A stretch of 64,000 bases of DNA. Source: Pogonophryne albipinna (taxonomy: Eukaryota; Chordata; Actinopteri; Perciformes; Artedidraconidae). This document shows, one piece after another, positions 1 to 10,917 of the stretch. Location: the NCBI GenBank assembly GCA_028583405.1, contig CM053248.1, positions 23,672,543 through 23,736,542 of the forward strand, read 5' to 3'. The notes below the pieces were generated by a model that was given only the letters and a program-made list of their open reading frames with translations, ran no database searches and was not told the DNA's origin. Position numbers and translations under genes: made by a program. Positions within the stretch are counted from its first letter, which is position 1. The number at the start of each line of letters is the position of its first letter.

Positions 1-805
1 AGAGAAGGAAGAAGTAAGATGTCCCCCGACAAACTAAGCCTATATCAGCAAAACTAGGGGCTGAATCTAATCAGCCCTAACTATAAGCTTTATCAAAAAG
101 GAAGGTCTTAAGCGCACTCTTAAAAACGGATAGGGTGTCTGCCGCCCGAACACAAACTGGAAGCTGATTCCACAAATGTGGAGCTTGATAAGAAAAGGCT
201 CTGGCTCCCATTGTACTTTTAGAGACTCTAGGAACAACCAACAACCCTGCATTCTTGGAACGCAATGCCCTAGTAGGACAGTAGGGTATAATGAGTTCTT
301 TAAGGTAAGATGGCGCCTGCCCATTAAGGGCTTTGTAGGCGAGAAGAAGAATTTTAAATTCTATCCTGTGTTCTATAGGGAGCCAGTGTAAGGCAGCCAG
401 AACAGGAGTAATGTGGTCCCTTTTCCTAACTCTGGTTAGTACACGAGCTGCAGCATTTTGAATCAGCTGAAGCGACTTGACTGACTTCTTGGTACACCCT
501 GACAATAAGCAGTTACAATAATCCAGCCTTGAAGTAACAAATGCATGGACTAATTTCTCTGCATCGTTTTGAGGCAAGATATGCCTGATTTTTGCAATGT
601 TACGTAGATGGAAGTAGGCGGTCCTTGAAATTGATTTTATGTGGGCGTTAAAGGATAAATCCTGATCAAATATAACACCAAGATTCCTTACAGTCTCACT
701 GGAGGCCAAATTAATGCCATCCATAGTTAGTATATCTTTAGATAATTTGTTTCGTAGATTCTTCGGGCCAAGTACAATAACTTCAGTTTTGGGACAGTTC
801 ACATG
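1..805 (-). pseudogene. L2-type LINE ORF2, C-terminal part and start of 3' UTR
   Basis: Non-LTR retrotransposon remnant on the minus strand. The reading frame ends with a stop at 77-79, and the 3' UTR runs off the left edge. Read on the minus strand it carries the post-catalytic part of an L2/CR1-group reverse transcriptase: KTEVIVLGPK, then SRLDYCNCLLSG, LQLIQNAAARVLTR, LHWLPIEHRIEFK and WNQLPVCVRAA. These conserved blocks are usual in fish L2-type elements after the thumb region. The upstream half of the same ORF continues at 1099-2010 but is separated by unrelated DNA. The endonuclease domain and the YADD active-site box are absent, so this copy is dead. The family call rests on motif recognition. 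The exact subfamily is not determined. Confidence 0.88.
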
Positions 806-1098
806 CGCCGTGTTATGCATGGCTGCTGCACCTCGCGGGAGCGTGCACAGCGTAAAGCCAAAACTCACAGACATTTCGATGATTTGTACGGCACAGTTAG
901 GTTTGGAAACGGTATCATTTCCTTTTTGGAGGGCATGCATAACACGGCATAACACCGGAGCCTCGCTGCGGGGAAACTTTGGCGCTGTTTTCCGAGTTTG
1001 TTCTAATCTGTCAAAATGACGGACTGCTTTCAGATTTGTCCGTCATTGTTAAAAAAAATCCGTCATAGACGGAAAATATTCGGTTAACGCGACCTCTG
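806..1098. mobile_element. hAT-like DNA transposon fragment replacing the LINE catalytic core
   Basis: Unrelated DNA lying between the two LINE halves. Its right edge ends ...gttaacgcgacctctg (1083-1098), which on the minus strand begins cagaggtcgcgttaac. That is a typical hAT-style terminus starting CAGAGG. No matching terminus is seen on the left, so the element is truncated. It contains a 15-bp perfect inverted repeat (gccgtgttatgcatg, 807-821 and 934-948) and repeated gacgga/ccgtca motifs at 1010-1076. An 18-bp stretch at 958-975 recurs exactly in the hAT element at 6827-6844. No coding region is evident. Confidence 0.55.
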
Positions 1099-2010
1099 GT
1101 TCAGATAAACCTAAACCAGCCTAAAGCAGTTCCCTGTATGCCAACTAAGTGCTCTCGTCTTTGCAATAAGATATCATGATCGATAGTATCAAATGCAGCA
1201 CTGAGATCGAGCAAAACAAGAATAGAGACAAGTCCCTTGTCAGAGGCTATTAGAATGTCATTTGTGACTTTAACCAGAGCTGTCTCTGTGCTATGATGTG
1301 TTCTAAAGCCAGACTGAAAATCTTCAAATAAATCATTGTTTTTTAAGTAATCACACAACTGTTTTGCGACTGCTTTCTCAAGACTTTTTGAGAGGAACGG
1401 AAGATTAGAAATAGGTCTATAATTGGCTAAAACCTCTGGATCGAGGTTGTGCTTTTTAAGAAGCGGTTTTATCACTGCTACTTTGAATGATTGTGGAACA
1501 TAGCCTGATAATAAAGACATATTCATAATATTTAATAAAGAAGTGCTAATTAATGGAAAAACTTCCTTGAACAGCTTAGTTGGAATTGGGTCTAACATAC
1601 ACGTTGATGGTTTAGAAGAGAGAATCATTGAATTTAATTGTTCAAGGTTTATGGCTGAAAAGCATTCTAGTTTACTATCTAGTGTAATATTAGAACTTAC
1701 GTTTCCGGGAGCTGTTGATAACACTATACTGGTCAAAGGCAAGAGGTCATTAATTTTGTTTCTAAGAGTAACAATTTTATCGTTAAAAAAGCACATAAAA
1801 TCATTACTACTGAGTGCTATGGGAATAGAAGGCTCAATCGAGCTGTGGCTCTCTGTCAGCCTGGCTACAGTGCTGAAAAGAAATCTTGCATTATTCTTAT
1901 TCTCATCTATTAATGAAGAGTAGTAGGCTGCTCTCGCTTTACGCAGTGCTTTCTTATATTCATTGAGAGTAATATGCCAAATCCCAAGCTCAGTCTTTCC
2001 TCTTATGATC
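1099..2010 (-). pseudogene. L2-type LINE ORF2, N-terminal half of reverse transcriptase
   Basis: Minus-strand open frame (to about 2024) that joins logically to the piece at 1-805. In order it shows the pre-RT region (EYKKALRKARAAYYSSLI), the RT fingers (LANYRPISNLPFLSKSLEKA), the FQSGFRTHHSTETAL block, and motif A (LVLLDLSAAFDTIDHD) with its catalytic aspartate. It breaks off at ALGWFRFI. About 80 residues, including motif B and YADD, are missing before the frame resumes at 805. No apurinic endonuclease domain is seen upstream, so the copy is also 5'-truncated near 2.0 kb, as most LINE copies are. Reverse transcriptase function is established for the family. This copy cannot be active. Confidence 0.88.
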
Positions 2011-2024
2011 CACAAAGCTTGCAA

Positions 2025-4167
2025 CTTTAATTTAGGAATATACTTGGAAAGGCAGTATTTGAACCCTTATCTTCATCAGGCAAATGGCTAACTTGAGACC
2101 AACATGCATGTTTTTTAGTGGCCCAGATTGTTTTCGATTCGTTCGTGAGCCAATTTGATACTTATTAACTCCCTTGCAATTAAAATACACTCAAGTTAAT
2201 CGGTACTTGCATTCAAATAGTGTTATTGTTTGTTTTATTTATGTTTTTCCAAAACAAACCTGGTGAAACTCAGAACCTGCAGCAGCCGTGTGATTCTACG
2301 ATAGATTTCACTATTCTGCTATCAAAGAATGTTGTTGGATCACTAAAATACTTTGATATATTTTTCCTTCATTTATTAATCTAACAAAAGTTGCATTATT
2401 GACAGTTTTTCCATCCTAAACACCTATTGCTGATTACTAAAATATAGAAATACATGGCCATACAATAAAACCATGAATGAAAATGGACAGTATTTTATAA
2501 GACTGTAAAAACCTGATGAAGAACCATCAAATTACACATAGTAAACTTAGTGTTACTGTTCTTTCAAAGTTTAATTTTGATTCTTAAAGTTAGGATTGAC
2601 AAGCTCTTCCTATTCAGAGCTTTTTCTTTTAAACCTGATTTTTTTTCATGGCATTTTGAGGTAGTGGAACAAGCTGTAAACACAACATATTACACTGACC
2701 TCATACATTGGTTATGGTGAGCTTTGGGCACTTGAGCTGATAAGGAGCGATGTTAGTATTCCTTTGGACTTGTGTTTCATTCCACCTGACAAACTAAGTT
2801 CAATATTTACAATATTTGCTCTGTTTAGGACTTCGGCAGCTCCTAAGAAAAATATTTCACTCTTTAACTTCGGACCTATGCTGTTAAGTGCTGTGCAGGC
2901 ATAATGCGTGGAATTTGTTGAGCTTTTTCACAGAAATGGCTGTCTTTTGCGTTTGGAATCTATTTACAGTATCTGAAACTGCAGTAATTGGATAAAAAAC
3001 AGGGTCACTATATGGAGATAATGCTTCTCGGTGTATCTATCTGTATTTGCATGTGAAGTGTAACTGATTTTGAATACCTTCTATGCCTCTCTGTCACACT
3101 GGGTCTTGCTAATCATTGCTAAACAAGGTACTTTTCAATGATGGAATGAGGCTCTTGATGCTGTGCGTTTCAAAGAGTTCCCCGCACGACCAGCCATATC
3201 CATTCGGATTTGGCTCCACAGGGATTTTGCCTCCCTCAGTTCATCCCCACCACTGCAAAACCAGAGGAAATCAGTCTTTGCTGGTGCTGAGCCCCAGCCA
3301 TAATGAGATTTGAAGGACATCAAAGTGCCTCTCCTTTGAGGAGAAAAAAAAGATCGGATGAAAAATAGGCCTGAAATGCAAATGTCCCACTGTGATGATG
3401 ATCATGAGTCAGCTTCCCCGGGAGCACGGCACAAAGGGTTGAGGCGAGTTTGGACAGCTGAGAAGTTTGGAAAGTGAGTTAGTGAATATGTTTCAAATAT
3501 GAGCTGTTTGTGTCTAAATCCAGAAGTAAATCATGTTGTGATGAAAGGCTGTGGGGGTTCCAGTCTAAAAAAAAATGACACCAACAGGTACTACTATTAA
3601 CTTGTTGAAGAACAAGATAAGAATGAAAAAAGGCATAAAACCACATACATTAAAATGATGAATCTATAAGACAAGGACAATGGTATCACAAGCAGTGTCA
3701 TGAGGATGAGTGGCCTCACCTTCTCCTCGAGCAGGATAAGAGGGATGGTCAACAGAACTTGAGGTCAACCTCGGCTTCTCAACCTCATAATGAGCACTCT
3801 GCTGCCTTGGTAAACAGAAATAGCCATTTAGAATACAAATAATTGCTGTAGTGAAATTGGAAATGTCCCTGATAATTGGGATTAATATTTTTAAGATATT
3901 TAATTTCTTTATATTTGCCTAGCTGTTTTACTATGACTGGGTCACTGTTTTATCTCATGCATGCACCAGTGCTCTAACACTTTTCCACTGAAATTAATAT
4001 GGCACAGACACATCAATATTAAGCATGAGCCAACCAGAGGAAAATATGGATGTAAACAAACCACTAGGGGTTTCCTGCACTAACGTAGTACTATAACTAT
4101 AAATGTATCTCAGTGTGCAAAGTCATTTATTTTATGTCAATTTAACCATAGTTTGTTATTTAGTTTT
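2025..4167. other. Gene-free, mostly unique sequence
   Basis: AT-rich sequence without recognisable coding, RNA gene or repeat structure. The stretch 3120-3320 is less AT-rich and open in both directions for about 60 codons, but no domain is recognisable. It is not called. Confidence 0.5.
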
Positions 4168-4250
4168 GGTGGCTTTAGCTCAGTCCGTAGGAACTTGCCA
4201 TGGGAACCGGAGTGTCACCAGTTAAAACCCACTGCCCGAACAACAAAGCT
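4168..4250 (+). mobile_element. Degraded tRNA-derived SINE head
   Basis: The stretch begins ggtggctttagctcagtccg, with an A-box-like tagctcagtccgtagg (4176-4191). About 40 bases later it has a decayed B-box-like agttaaaaccc (4220-4230). The order and spacing match the RNA polymerase III promoter of tRNA-derived SINEs. The wording (ggtggct.tagctcagtccgtagg...gggaaccggag) resembles a common fish SINE head. The B box is mutated and a cloverleaf cannot be completed, so this is not a functional tRNA gene. The SINE body and tail beyond about 4250 are not clearly delimited. Confidence 0.6.
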
Positions 4251-6437
4251 TCCTATCCTCCATTTCCATTTAAGAGAGTTTTCAATGCATTTGCCTTCCC
4301 ACACGCTTACATTTCAATACCTGACTACTGTATATACGATTGTGCCTGTTTTTGTGACTAATGGGACATGTCATAGTAACAGTTTGAATGTAGCTTAACT
4401 GCTTTACCTGTTATCACAAGCACGTCTTTTATCGGGGGCATTACAAGGGCTTTTGTACTGGAAGTGTAGCTGGAAAATGAACAGAGTCAATGGGGATGCT
4501 TAGCCAAAGGGCATGTAGTGATCAATTTTACAGTGGTTGCTGCCTGATCTGTGACATATTAAATGTTTATTCACATAAAGTAATCATTTTTATACAAGCA
4601 GAATATTGACATGTTGACAATATTGCAATGTAATGTAAAAATAATCATTAATAATCAATAATAATTTCTCATCTGACTAGTGATGACTACAGTATGCAAG
4701 GCTGTTTAACTTGAGTCGTGTAAATATAATTAGCATCTTCTTAATAATCAATGTTATCTTTTCTGGGTCATAATGATCTACATACAAGATACAGGTGTTA
4801 CAGAACCTTTAGTATGATTGGAAATTGACTCATTTTGAAGTAACTCTATCATTATTGGCCAAAAATGTAATTAAATGTGATATTTTTACATTTCTGTTGT
4901 CAACAATCAAGACTTAGAGTCTCCGAATGTTATCATGAATAACATTTGTCATTAGTGCTAAACAAAAAGTAAAATAAAGGCTAATGGGAATGTCAATACT
5001 TTTGATGATGGTGCTAGATGAAAAGTTATAAGATTCATTATCTGGAGACAATGAATTTCTGCACCAAATGTTGTCATAATCTATCTTTAAAATATTGGAC
5101 GATGGTATGATTTAAAACAGTGTCTATCATGTCTATAATTGTTCATTATTAGAGCGCTGATTGGCTGATGGTAAGTCCACCAAGAAACTGTAGCTTCTGA
5201 TGCCATACAAAGCGATCAAATGGGTGTAGTGTGGATTCAGAGGTCTGGACCAAGGCGAGCAGTTTGTAGTGTAAAAACTACATTTAGAGTGAGAGTATCA
5301 TTCAGTATGAGGCAACGCTGCCTGGAGGTGAGTCTGGAGACTTGGCCGGGGTTAAATCATTTGGCCTCTTTTACACAACCGGTCTCAGCTAACTTTTATT
5401 ATTTTCGCTGACAGCTCTGTCTGTTGTTTAGGGCCAGGTGAGGGAAAGAATGTTCAGATTGTTCCTCCCTCAAGCCCCCAAAACACATCAACTCCAAAGG
5501 AAGGGCACAGAAACAATAACAGATCTTTATCAGTGAGATGAAAATGCCAAGGCACAAACAAACATTTCTCTGGAACACAAAGAACAGTAAGACTGTATAA
5601 CTGAATGCTGTTTTGAAACATTTATTTTGTGGCTGCATGGTTGGTACTCATTACCAATCAGACATTGAAAACATGGGTCACAAACCATGTTGACAGCAAG
5701 CGTGTCCCGCCGTGTGCTTCACTTTTTAATATCCGCTGCCAACTGTGTCTTCTTCTTGCAGCATTTCTAGATTTGATTGTTTTCTCTCTATCTTCTGCCT
5801 AATTGGTTTAATTTTTTTTTTAATGAGCCTGTATTTTGTCTATTTGCACGTTTTCTAAAGTTTAAGTGCATAACTTTTTAATTATATAGAATTAATGTTT
5901 TGCCAAAATAAGATGACTTGACTTGAATACTTTATATCTTGAAAAAAGCTAATTAAACAAAATCAAAGCTTTGCAGTCAATGAATAATATATTGCCACAC
6001 AACCTTTAATACAGGGGGTCTGTATAAACAACGGAACAACATGTTAACTTCAATCAACTGAGAACTTTATCATGGGCCGGATTAGCTCCTGGTGCCATAA
6101 TGGCAGAGTACAAGCTGCAGATGGAGGGATCCATTATTCAGAGCAGAGCCTCTCCAGTATCAGGCTTTGACAGCCATTTGTTTGATTAACTCTCACTTGT
6201 TTGCATTTGGACAAAGGGGGTTTCATGCTGAGAGACATATGGGCTAATTGGAAAATGTTGAGAGAATGCACGTAAAGCTCTTTTAAAGATTAAGTTATAT
6301 GGTGGATGCTGCTGTTTCTAGATTCATATTCAAAAGGGTTCAAATATTCTTTTGTAGTCATAGTTTTTTCATTAAAAGGATCTGCCGGAAAATGTCAAAG
6401 TTACAGCCTGCCATTAAGGTCTGATTTTCCTCTTGTA
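4251..6437. other. Gene-free, mostly unique sequence
   Basis: AT-rich non-coding sequence. No convincing ORF, repeat family or structured RNA was seen. Short frames such as 5399-5638 on the minus strand have no recognisable domain. Confidence 0.5.
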
Positions 6438-6677
6438 TTTAAATTACATTACATATCAGTTAGCTGACGCTTTTGTCCAAAGCGACTTACAATAAGTGCA
6501 AAAACAATATAGCTTCAAACTCCGAACAACAAGGAAAGTGCAGATATATTCACTTCAAGCAAGATCATACCATAGTAAGTGCTGGTGGATTAGTTACAAG
6601 GCCTAAATTAACTAAAAAAGTGCTTTGAGTTTGTTTTGGTGTTTTCTTTTCAGCAATTATTAAATTGCCAAGGTACA
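6438..6677 (-). mobile_element. LINE 3' UTR and tail (L2/CR1-like), minus orientation
   Basis: On the minus strand it ends ...cttattgtaagtcgctttg, then gacaaaagcgtcagcta, then a run of taatgtaat units. This is the same tail found at 19.4 kb and 35.4 kb. It is the distal part of a LINE whose last codons lie at 7687-7757. The hAT element at 6686-7678, with target duplication atctagat, splits the two parts. In this frame the coding ends shortly inside this block. Only the terminal few hundred bases of the LINE are present. Confidence 0.75.
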
Positions 6678-6685
6678 ATCTAGAT

Positions 6686-7678
6686 CAGGGGTCGGCAACT
6701 TTTTTGATATGACGTACCATTTAAAAAAAAAAATTGTTATCAGCGTGCCAACGATCGAGAATTATCAACGGGGGGGGGGGGATTGAGAAGCTTGACACTC
6801 GTGAACTATCAGCAGGAGGGCGGGGGGAGCCTCGCTGCGGGGAAGCAGTGTGTGGACCTGTCAGCGCAACTTATGATGCCGAATTTAACAAAGACATTTA
6901 AATAATTGGTTTAAACGGCATAATAATAAGGACGATCGTCCGTTCTGTGATTCTCCAGAACACACATGTTATGATATTAGGGTCATGCAGAGTGAGATGA
7001 GATCGCTGTCCCTTTAAGAGAGAGAGAGAGGGGTGTGTGGCTTGTGCATGTGTGTGTGTGGATGGTAGAGCGAGCGTGTGTATGTTTCTGGAAGTGAAAT
7101 GAGGAAGCAGATAAACAGAGGTATGTGATGTATTTTGTGAAACAGAAGAACAGCTAAATAAATGCAACGGCCTCCCAAGAAGAGCTCGCCTCTGCAGTCA
7201 TTTAAGCTAAAGTGGGTTATTGAACCTGAAGCTTGTTGCTTCTGCCCTCCTCGACTACGGTCTGGGAGCCGACAGGAAAGTTCAACACACAGATGGCCAG
7301 TCCGCCCCTTTGTAGCATATTATTTAGATGAGAGATGAGCAGATCGCCACTGGGCTTTCAACTAAATACACAGCCACGCAAAAACTGCGGCATTTGTACA
7401 GCTCCTTATGGGTAGGCCTACTGCAATTTGTGAAGTGCTTTCCTCTGTGGTGAAACGATCAGCACTGCACCACCGAGGAAAGCGGCAGAAAGTCCCCTGG
7501 AGTTAAAGAGAGCGGGGCTGCGTTGCGTGCATGGCTTCCTTCTGCAGGTAACGGGGAGACGCGCTCTGGCGGCGGTCTCGTTCAGGATCCGAAAATACAA
7601 TTTAAATATTTTGCACACTTATTCCTAGTGTGCCACTGGTTACGGTGCCGCGTGCCAGCCAGGGGTTGCCGACCCCTG
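6686..7678. mobile_element. hAT-superfamily non-autonomous element, copy 1 (993 bp)
   Basis: Both boundaries can be read directly. The target duplication atctagat flanks it exactly (6678-6685 and 7679-7686). The terminal inverted repeats are caggggtcggcaac at 6686 and gttgccgacccctg at 7665-7678. The 8-bp duplication and CAGGGG termini are hAT hallmarks. Inside are a poly-G run (6771-6781), a GA-rich run near 7017-7031 and no transposase, so it must have moved using an enzyme from elsewhere. Its right 300 bp are the reverse complement of the left end of copy 2 at 7758-8021, apart from a block of about 110 bp present only here. It sits inside the terminal coding part of a LINE. Confidence 0.93.
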
Positions 7679-7686
7679 ATCTAGAT

Positions 7687-7757
7687 AGATGCGACAGAAG
7701 ATATGCAGAGTTTCTGCTAACCTGATGTCAATGGGGAGCTTATTCCACCATTTAGAC
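7687..7757 (-). pseudogene. LINE ORF2 C-terminal codons stranded between two hAT elements
   Basis: Only about 70 bp, but the minus-strand frame reads WWNKLPIDIRLAETLHIFCR. That is the characteristic C-terminal block of L2/CR1-like LINE ORF2 proteins. The related LINE at 35118-35221 reads WNRNELPIEIRTAESLHIFRRR in the equivalent place. The block is continuous with the 3' UTR at 6438-6677 once hAT copy 1 is removed. The copies of the two hAT target duplications form its two edges. Confidence 0.72.
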
Positions 7758-8021
7758 CAGGGGTCGGCAACCCTAGGCACGCGTGCCACCATTGGCACGT
7801 GGTACCGTAACCAGTGGCACACTAGGAATAAGTGGAATAAGTGTGCAAAATATTTAAATTGTATTTTCGGATCCTGAACGAGACCGCCGCCAGAGCGTGT
7901 CTCCCCGTTACCTGCAGAAGGAAGACATGTGTATGTCCAGTACCCATAAGGAGCCGTACACTTGCCGCAGTTTTTGCGTGGCTGTGTCTTTAGTTGTAAG
8001 CCCAGTGGCGATCTGTTCATC

Positions 8022-8404
8022 TGAGGCCCAAAATACATTTCTGACCTCCTGCTAAATTATGAACCATCCAGATCTCTCAGGTCTTCAGGGACTGGTCAGC
8101 TTTCTGTCCCCAGAGTCAGAACTAAACATGGAGATGCAGCGTTTAGTTATTATGCTCCAAATATCTGGAACAAACTCCCAGAAATCTGCCGGTCCGCTGC
8201 AACACTGACTACTTTTAAATCCAGGCTGAAGACTTTTCTTTTTGCCGCTGCTTTTAATTGAACTATTCACATCTTAAACTGCACTGTAACTTTTACCCAT
8301 GTATTTTTTCTTTTAATGTTTATTTTATTATCTTTTCTTTTTAATGACTGATTTTAAATGCCATTTTCTTAATGTATAATAAATAAACTTGCCTTGCCTT
8401 GATC
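8022..8404 (+). pseudogene. L2-type LINE 3' end with ORF2 C-terminus
   Basis: Plus-strand frame from 8031 to the TGA at 8259-8261. It reads through SVPRVRTKHGDAAFSYYAPN, IWNKLPEICRSAATL and FKSRLKTFLFAAAFN. These are the last residues of an L2-type LINE ORF2. An AT-rich 3' UTR with aataaataaac follows, then a ttgccttgccttg tail ending at about 8402. The 5' end is truncated abruptly at about 8022 in the hAT interior, as expected from target-primed reverse transcription. No clear target duplication is visible because of later rearrangement. The sequence belongs to a different LINE subfamily from the tails at 6.4, 19.2 and 35.1 kb. Confidence 0.82.
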
Positions 8405-8429
8405 ATACAATAACGCCATCGAAAATAAT

Positions 8430-8620
8430 AGAGAGCCGAAGTCCCTCCCTTTCCGGTGAAACTCCATGGGACCTTATTTCGGAAAAATTATGTATTGAAC
8501 TCAATGGCGAGAGAAAGATTATCTTTCGATTCCGTTTGAATTGTGCCATGAATTACACATATGATGTTTGTCAATTTAAAAGAACATTTTGCAAGTCAAA
8601 AAAAATTAAATTGTCGTAAA
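8430..8620 (+). mobile_element. Solo left end of the THAP-type DNA transposon
   Basis: Starts after an AT dinucleotide with agagagccgaagtccctccc, followed by ccatgggaccttatttcgga. This is the same terminus as the paired ends at 9096 and 12424. Similarity continues through cacatatgatgtttgtcaat and ends near 8620. No matching right end of its own was found. The sequence from 8620 to 9095 includes GTTAGCTAGC-rich and GA/TA-rich stretches without recognised coding. It may be the interior of this outer copy. Confidence 0.6.
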
Positions 8621-9428
8621 ATTGTGAAGTAACACTTCTTTTTGTATGAAACGCTCAATGAACTACATCTCTGGTCTCGCACAACACACGTCACCAACAA
8701 CAAACTGGCCGTCACGTTAGCACATTTCACCTCTTTCTTTCAGAATGAGACGAAAAGTATTAAACGAGGAGAAAATCACTACACGTCTGGGCATGTTGAG
8801 AGCTGTGTATACACAAAAGGGGAGTTAGTCGGTTCCGTAAGAGCCGAGGTGGGTGTTAAATTGACATAACGTTAATGTCAGCTAGCTAACATTAGCTAAC
8901 AAGGTACACTCCTGTGTTTTGTTTGGGCACGAGCGTATTTTGTGAGAGAGAGAAAGAGAGAGAGAGATATATATACCGGGGATTATTGCATCTGGTTAGC
9001 TAGCTATGCTAACGACGTATATAACGAGCTTTTTCTACAACCAGATGGAAGAGAGCTCTGTCCTGACAGACTGTGAGGTAAAGGCACACCTTTATAGAGT
9101 GGCGAAGTCACGCCCATCTACTTCCGGTCCATGGGACCTTATTTCGGAAAAATTATGTATTGAAGTCAATGGAGAGAGAAAACTTATTTTTCGATCCCGT
9201 TTGAATTGTGCCATGAATTACACATATGATGTTTGTCAATCTTAAAAAATCATTTCCATGTCAAAAAAGTCACAGTTTGTCGTAAAACTGTTGAAATATA
9301 AGACTATGAAAAATTCGCAACTAGAAAGACTACAAATCCCAGAGTCGCGTAAGTGATGTCATAACTGATGTCACAATTATTTTCCTCCACTAAAATAGAG
9401 ATAGCTAAGATAAGATAACTTTAACAAG

Positions 9429-9542
9429 ATGCCTGTGTGCTTAGTACCAGGTTGTTATCATAGCAGAAATGGGTCTTGCTCGTTCTTTCGCTTCCCGTCT
9501 GATGAAAGGAGCAGGAGTGGCTGGATCAAGTTAGCTACCTAG
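9429..9542 (+). pseudogene. THAP zinc-finger N-terminus (37 codons, truncated)
   Basis: A short frame starting ATG at 9429 and ending TAG at 9540-9542. It reads MPVCLVPGCYHSRNGSC, then SFFRFPSDERSRSGWIKLAT. The C-x4-C pair near the N-terminus (Cys4 and Cys9), the following FFRFP block and the conserved W define the first half of a THAP zinc finger, a DNA-binding module. The C-x2-H half and all later parts are missing: the frame stops in ttagctacctagctagtag. The start codon follows a pyrimidine-poor leader with no competing upstream ATG in frame. It lies about 330 bp inside the left end of the THAP-type transposon, where a transposase start is expected. It is certainly non-functional as it stands. 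Confidence 0.72.
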
Positions 9543-10490
9543 CTAGTAGCAAGCACGTTAGTTAGCATTACAGACAATTTTTTTTTTTTTTGACTTGCAA
9601 AATTATCTTTAAAATTGACAAACATCATATGTGTAATTTGCAGAGGTGGGACCAAGTCATTGTTTTGCAAATCCGAGTCAAGTCTCAAGTCTTTGCGCTC
9701 AAGTCCAAGTCAAGTCTCAAGTCAGGATGGGAAAGTTCAAGTCAAGTCCAAGTCCTAAACTTTGACAAAACGAGTCATAAACAAGTCATTATGTGCTTTT
9801 CATCAAATGTAATGACATCGATCAACAGAATAATACTTAATAATCAAACTGCTCTTTATTAGTCACATTAATAATTTAATAATCAATTTTCTCTCTGCTG
9901 GTAAAGTAACATGTTTTTTTCTATTTTAAGAGGGAACAGTAAGGTAAGGCTACTGTGACGGTTTGATTCAGAAGGAGTTTAATGTATAAGATCCCTGATG
10001 TTGAGGAAACCAGAATGTTTATTTCCACTGTGTACAACATGTTGTAAGGGACCCACAATCTATCTTTATGCAAGGGATAATGTGCAGCGAGGCGGTCTCT
10101 ATGGGGAAGAGAACACCTGCATCTAGATCCCTCTGCAGGTGGTACTTTAACTATATTTTGATGCTAATACTTTTCTACTTTTACTTGTAACATTTTGAAT
10201 GCAGGACTTTTTATTGTACAGGGTTCCTGCAGGTTTCGCCAACTCAAATTTAAGACTTTTTAACACCACATTGAATAGAATTTAAGACCTATTTCACGGC
10301 AATAAAGTATGAAGGAAAATTTATATGAAAGAAGAAATACGTCCCATAATCACTTACAAAGTAAATGTATTCATGTTCAACATAAGAACAGTGACTGAAC
10401 ATAACAGCATAACAGTACAGAACTGTGTTAGCGTGTTAGACAAAAAGTGTGTATGTGTGTGTGTCTGTGTGTGCTTGAGTGTGTGTGTGT

Positions 10491-10852
10491 TAGGGCTGTG
10501 CAATTAATCATATTTTAATCGCAATTACGATTTTGGCCTGCCACAATTACGAAAACAACATAATCGAAAAAAACGATTATTTTGCTTTGCTAGGTTGTGA
10601 CAGTGCACTACAAGATATTTGATCTAATTAATTTTTTACTAATGTATCATTTATTTAATTAATTTTTGTATTGGTTTTTCAGTTGAATTATACGTTCAGG
10701 GTAATCAACAGTTAAAAAGATACTGTTCAAATTATTATTTGTTTTAAAGTTCAATAAATGGATGTTTTCAAAGTCAATGAATAATCGTATTTAATAATCG
10801 TGATATTAATTATTGACCAACATAATCTTGATTATTGCCATAATCGAGCAGC

Positions 10853-10854
<2 letters not shown>
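10491..10854. mobile_element. TAGGGCTG hAT-type MITE in a GT microsatellite
   Basis: A 364-bp element starting tagggctgtgcaattaatc and ending ataatcgagcagccc. The AT-rich interior has repeated aatcg/cgatt motifs, a widespread fish MITE type. It sits within a GT-rich tract: gtgtgtgt precedes it and gtgtgtgt follows it. The 8-bp duplication expected for hAT is therefore compatible but cannot be proved inside a dinucleotide repeat. It has no coding capacity. Confidence 0.7.

Positions 10855-10916
<62 letters not shown>
10855..10916. repeat. (GT)31 microsatellite
   Basis: Uninterrupted GT dinucleotides abutting the MITE, probably the expanded continuation of the GT tract at 10447-10490 into which the MITE inserted. 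Confidence 0.97.

Positions 10917-10917
<1 letters not shown>

Noticed and set aside
4168..4250. tRNA gene
   Set aside because: A-box-like but decayed B-box; no cloverleaf can be completed. Fits a SINE head.
7640..8038. 132-codon minus-strand frame as one gene
   Set aside because: It runs across the hAT copy 2 left end, LINE codons and hAT copy 1 right end; only the LINE part is meaningful.
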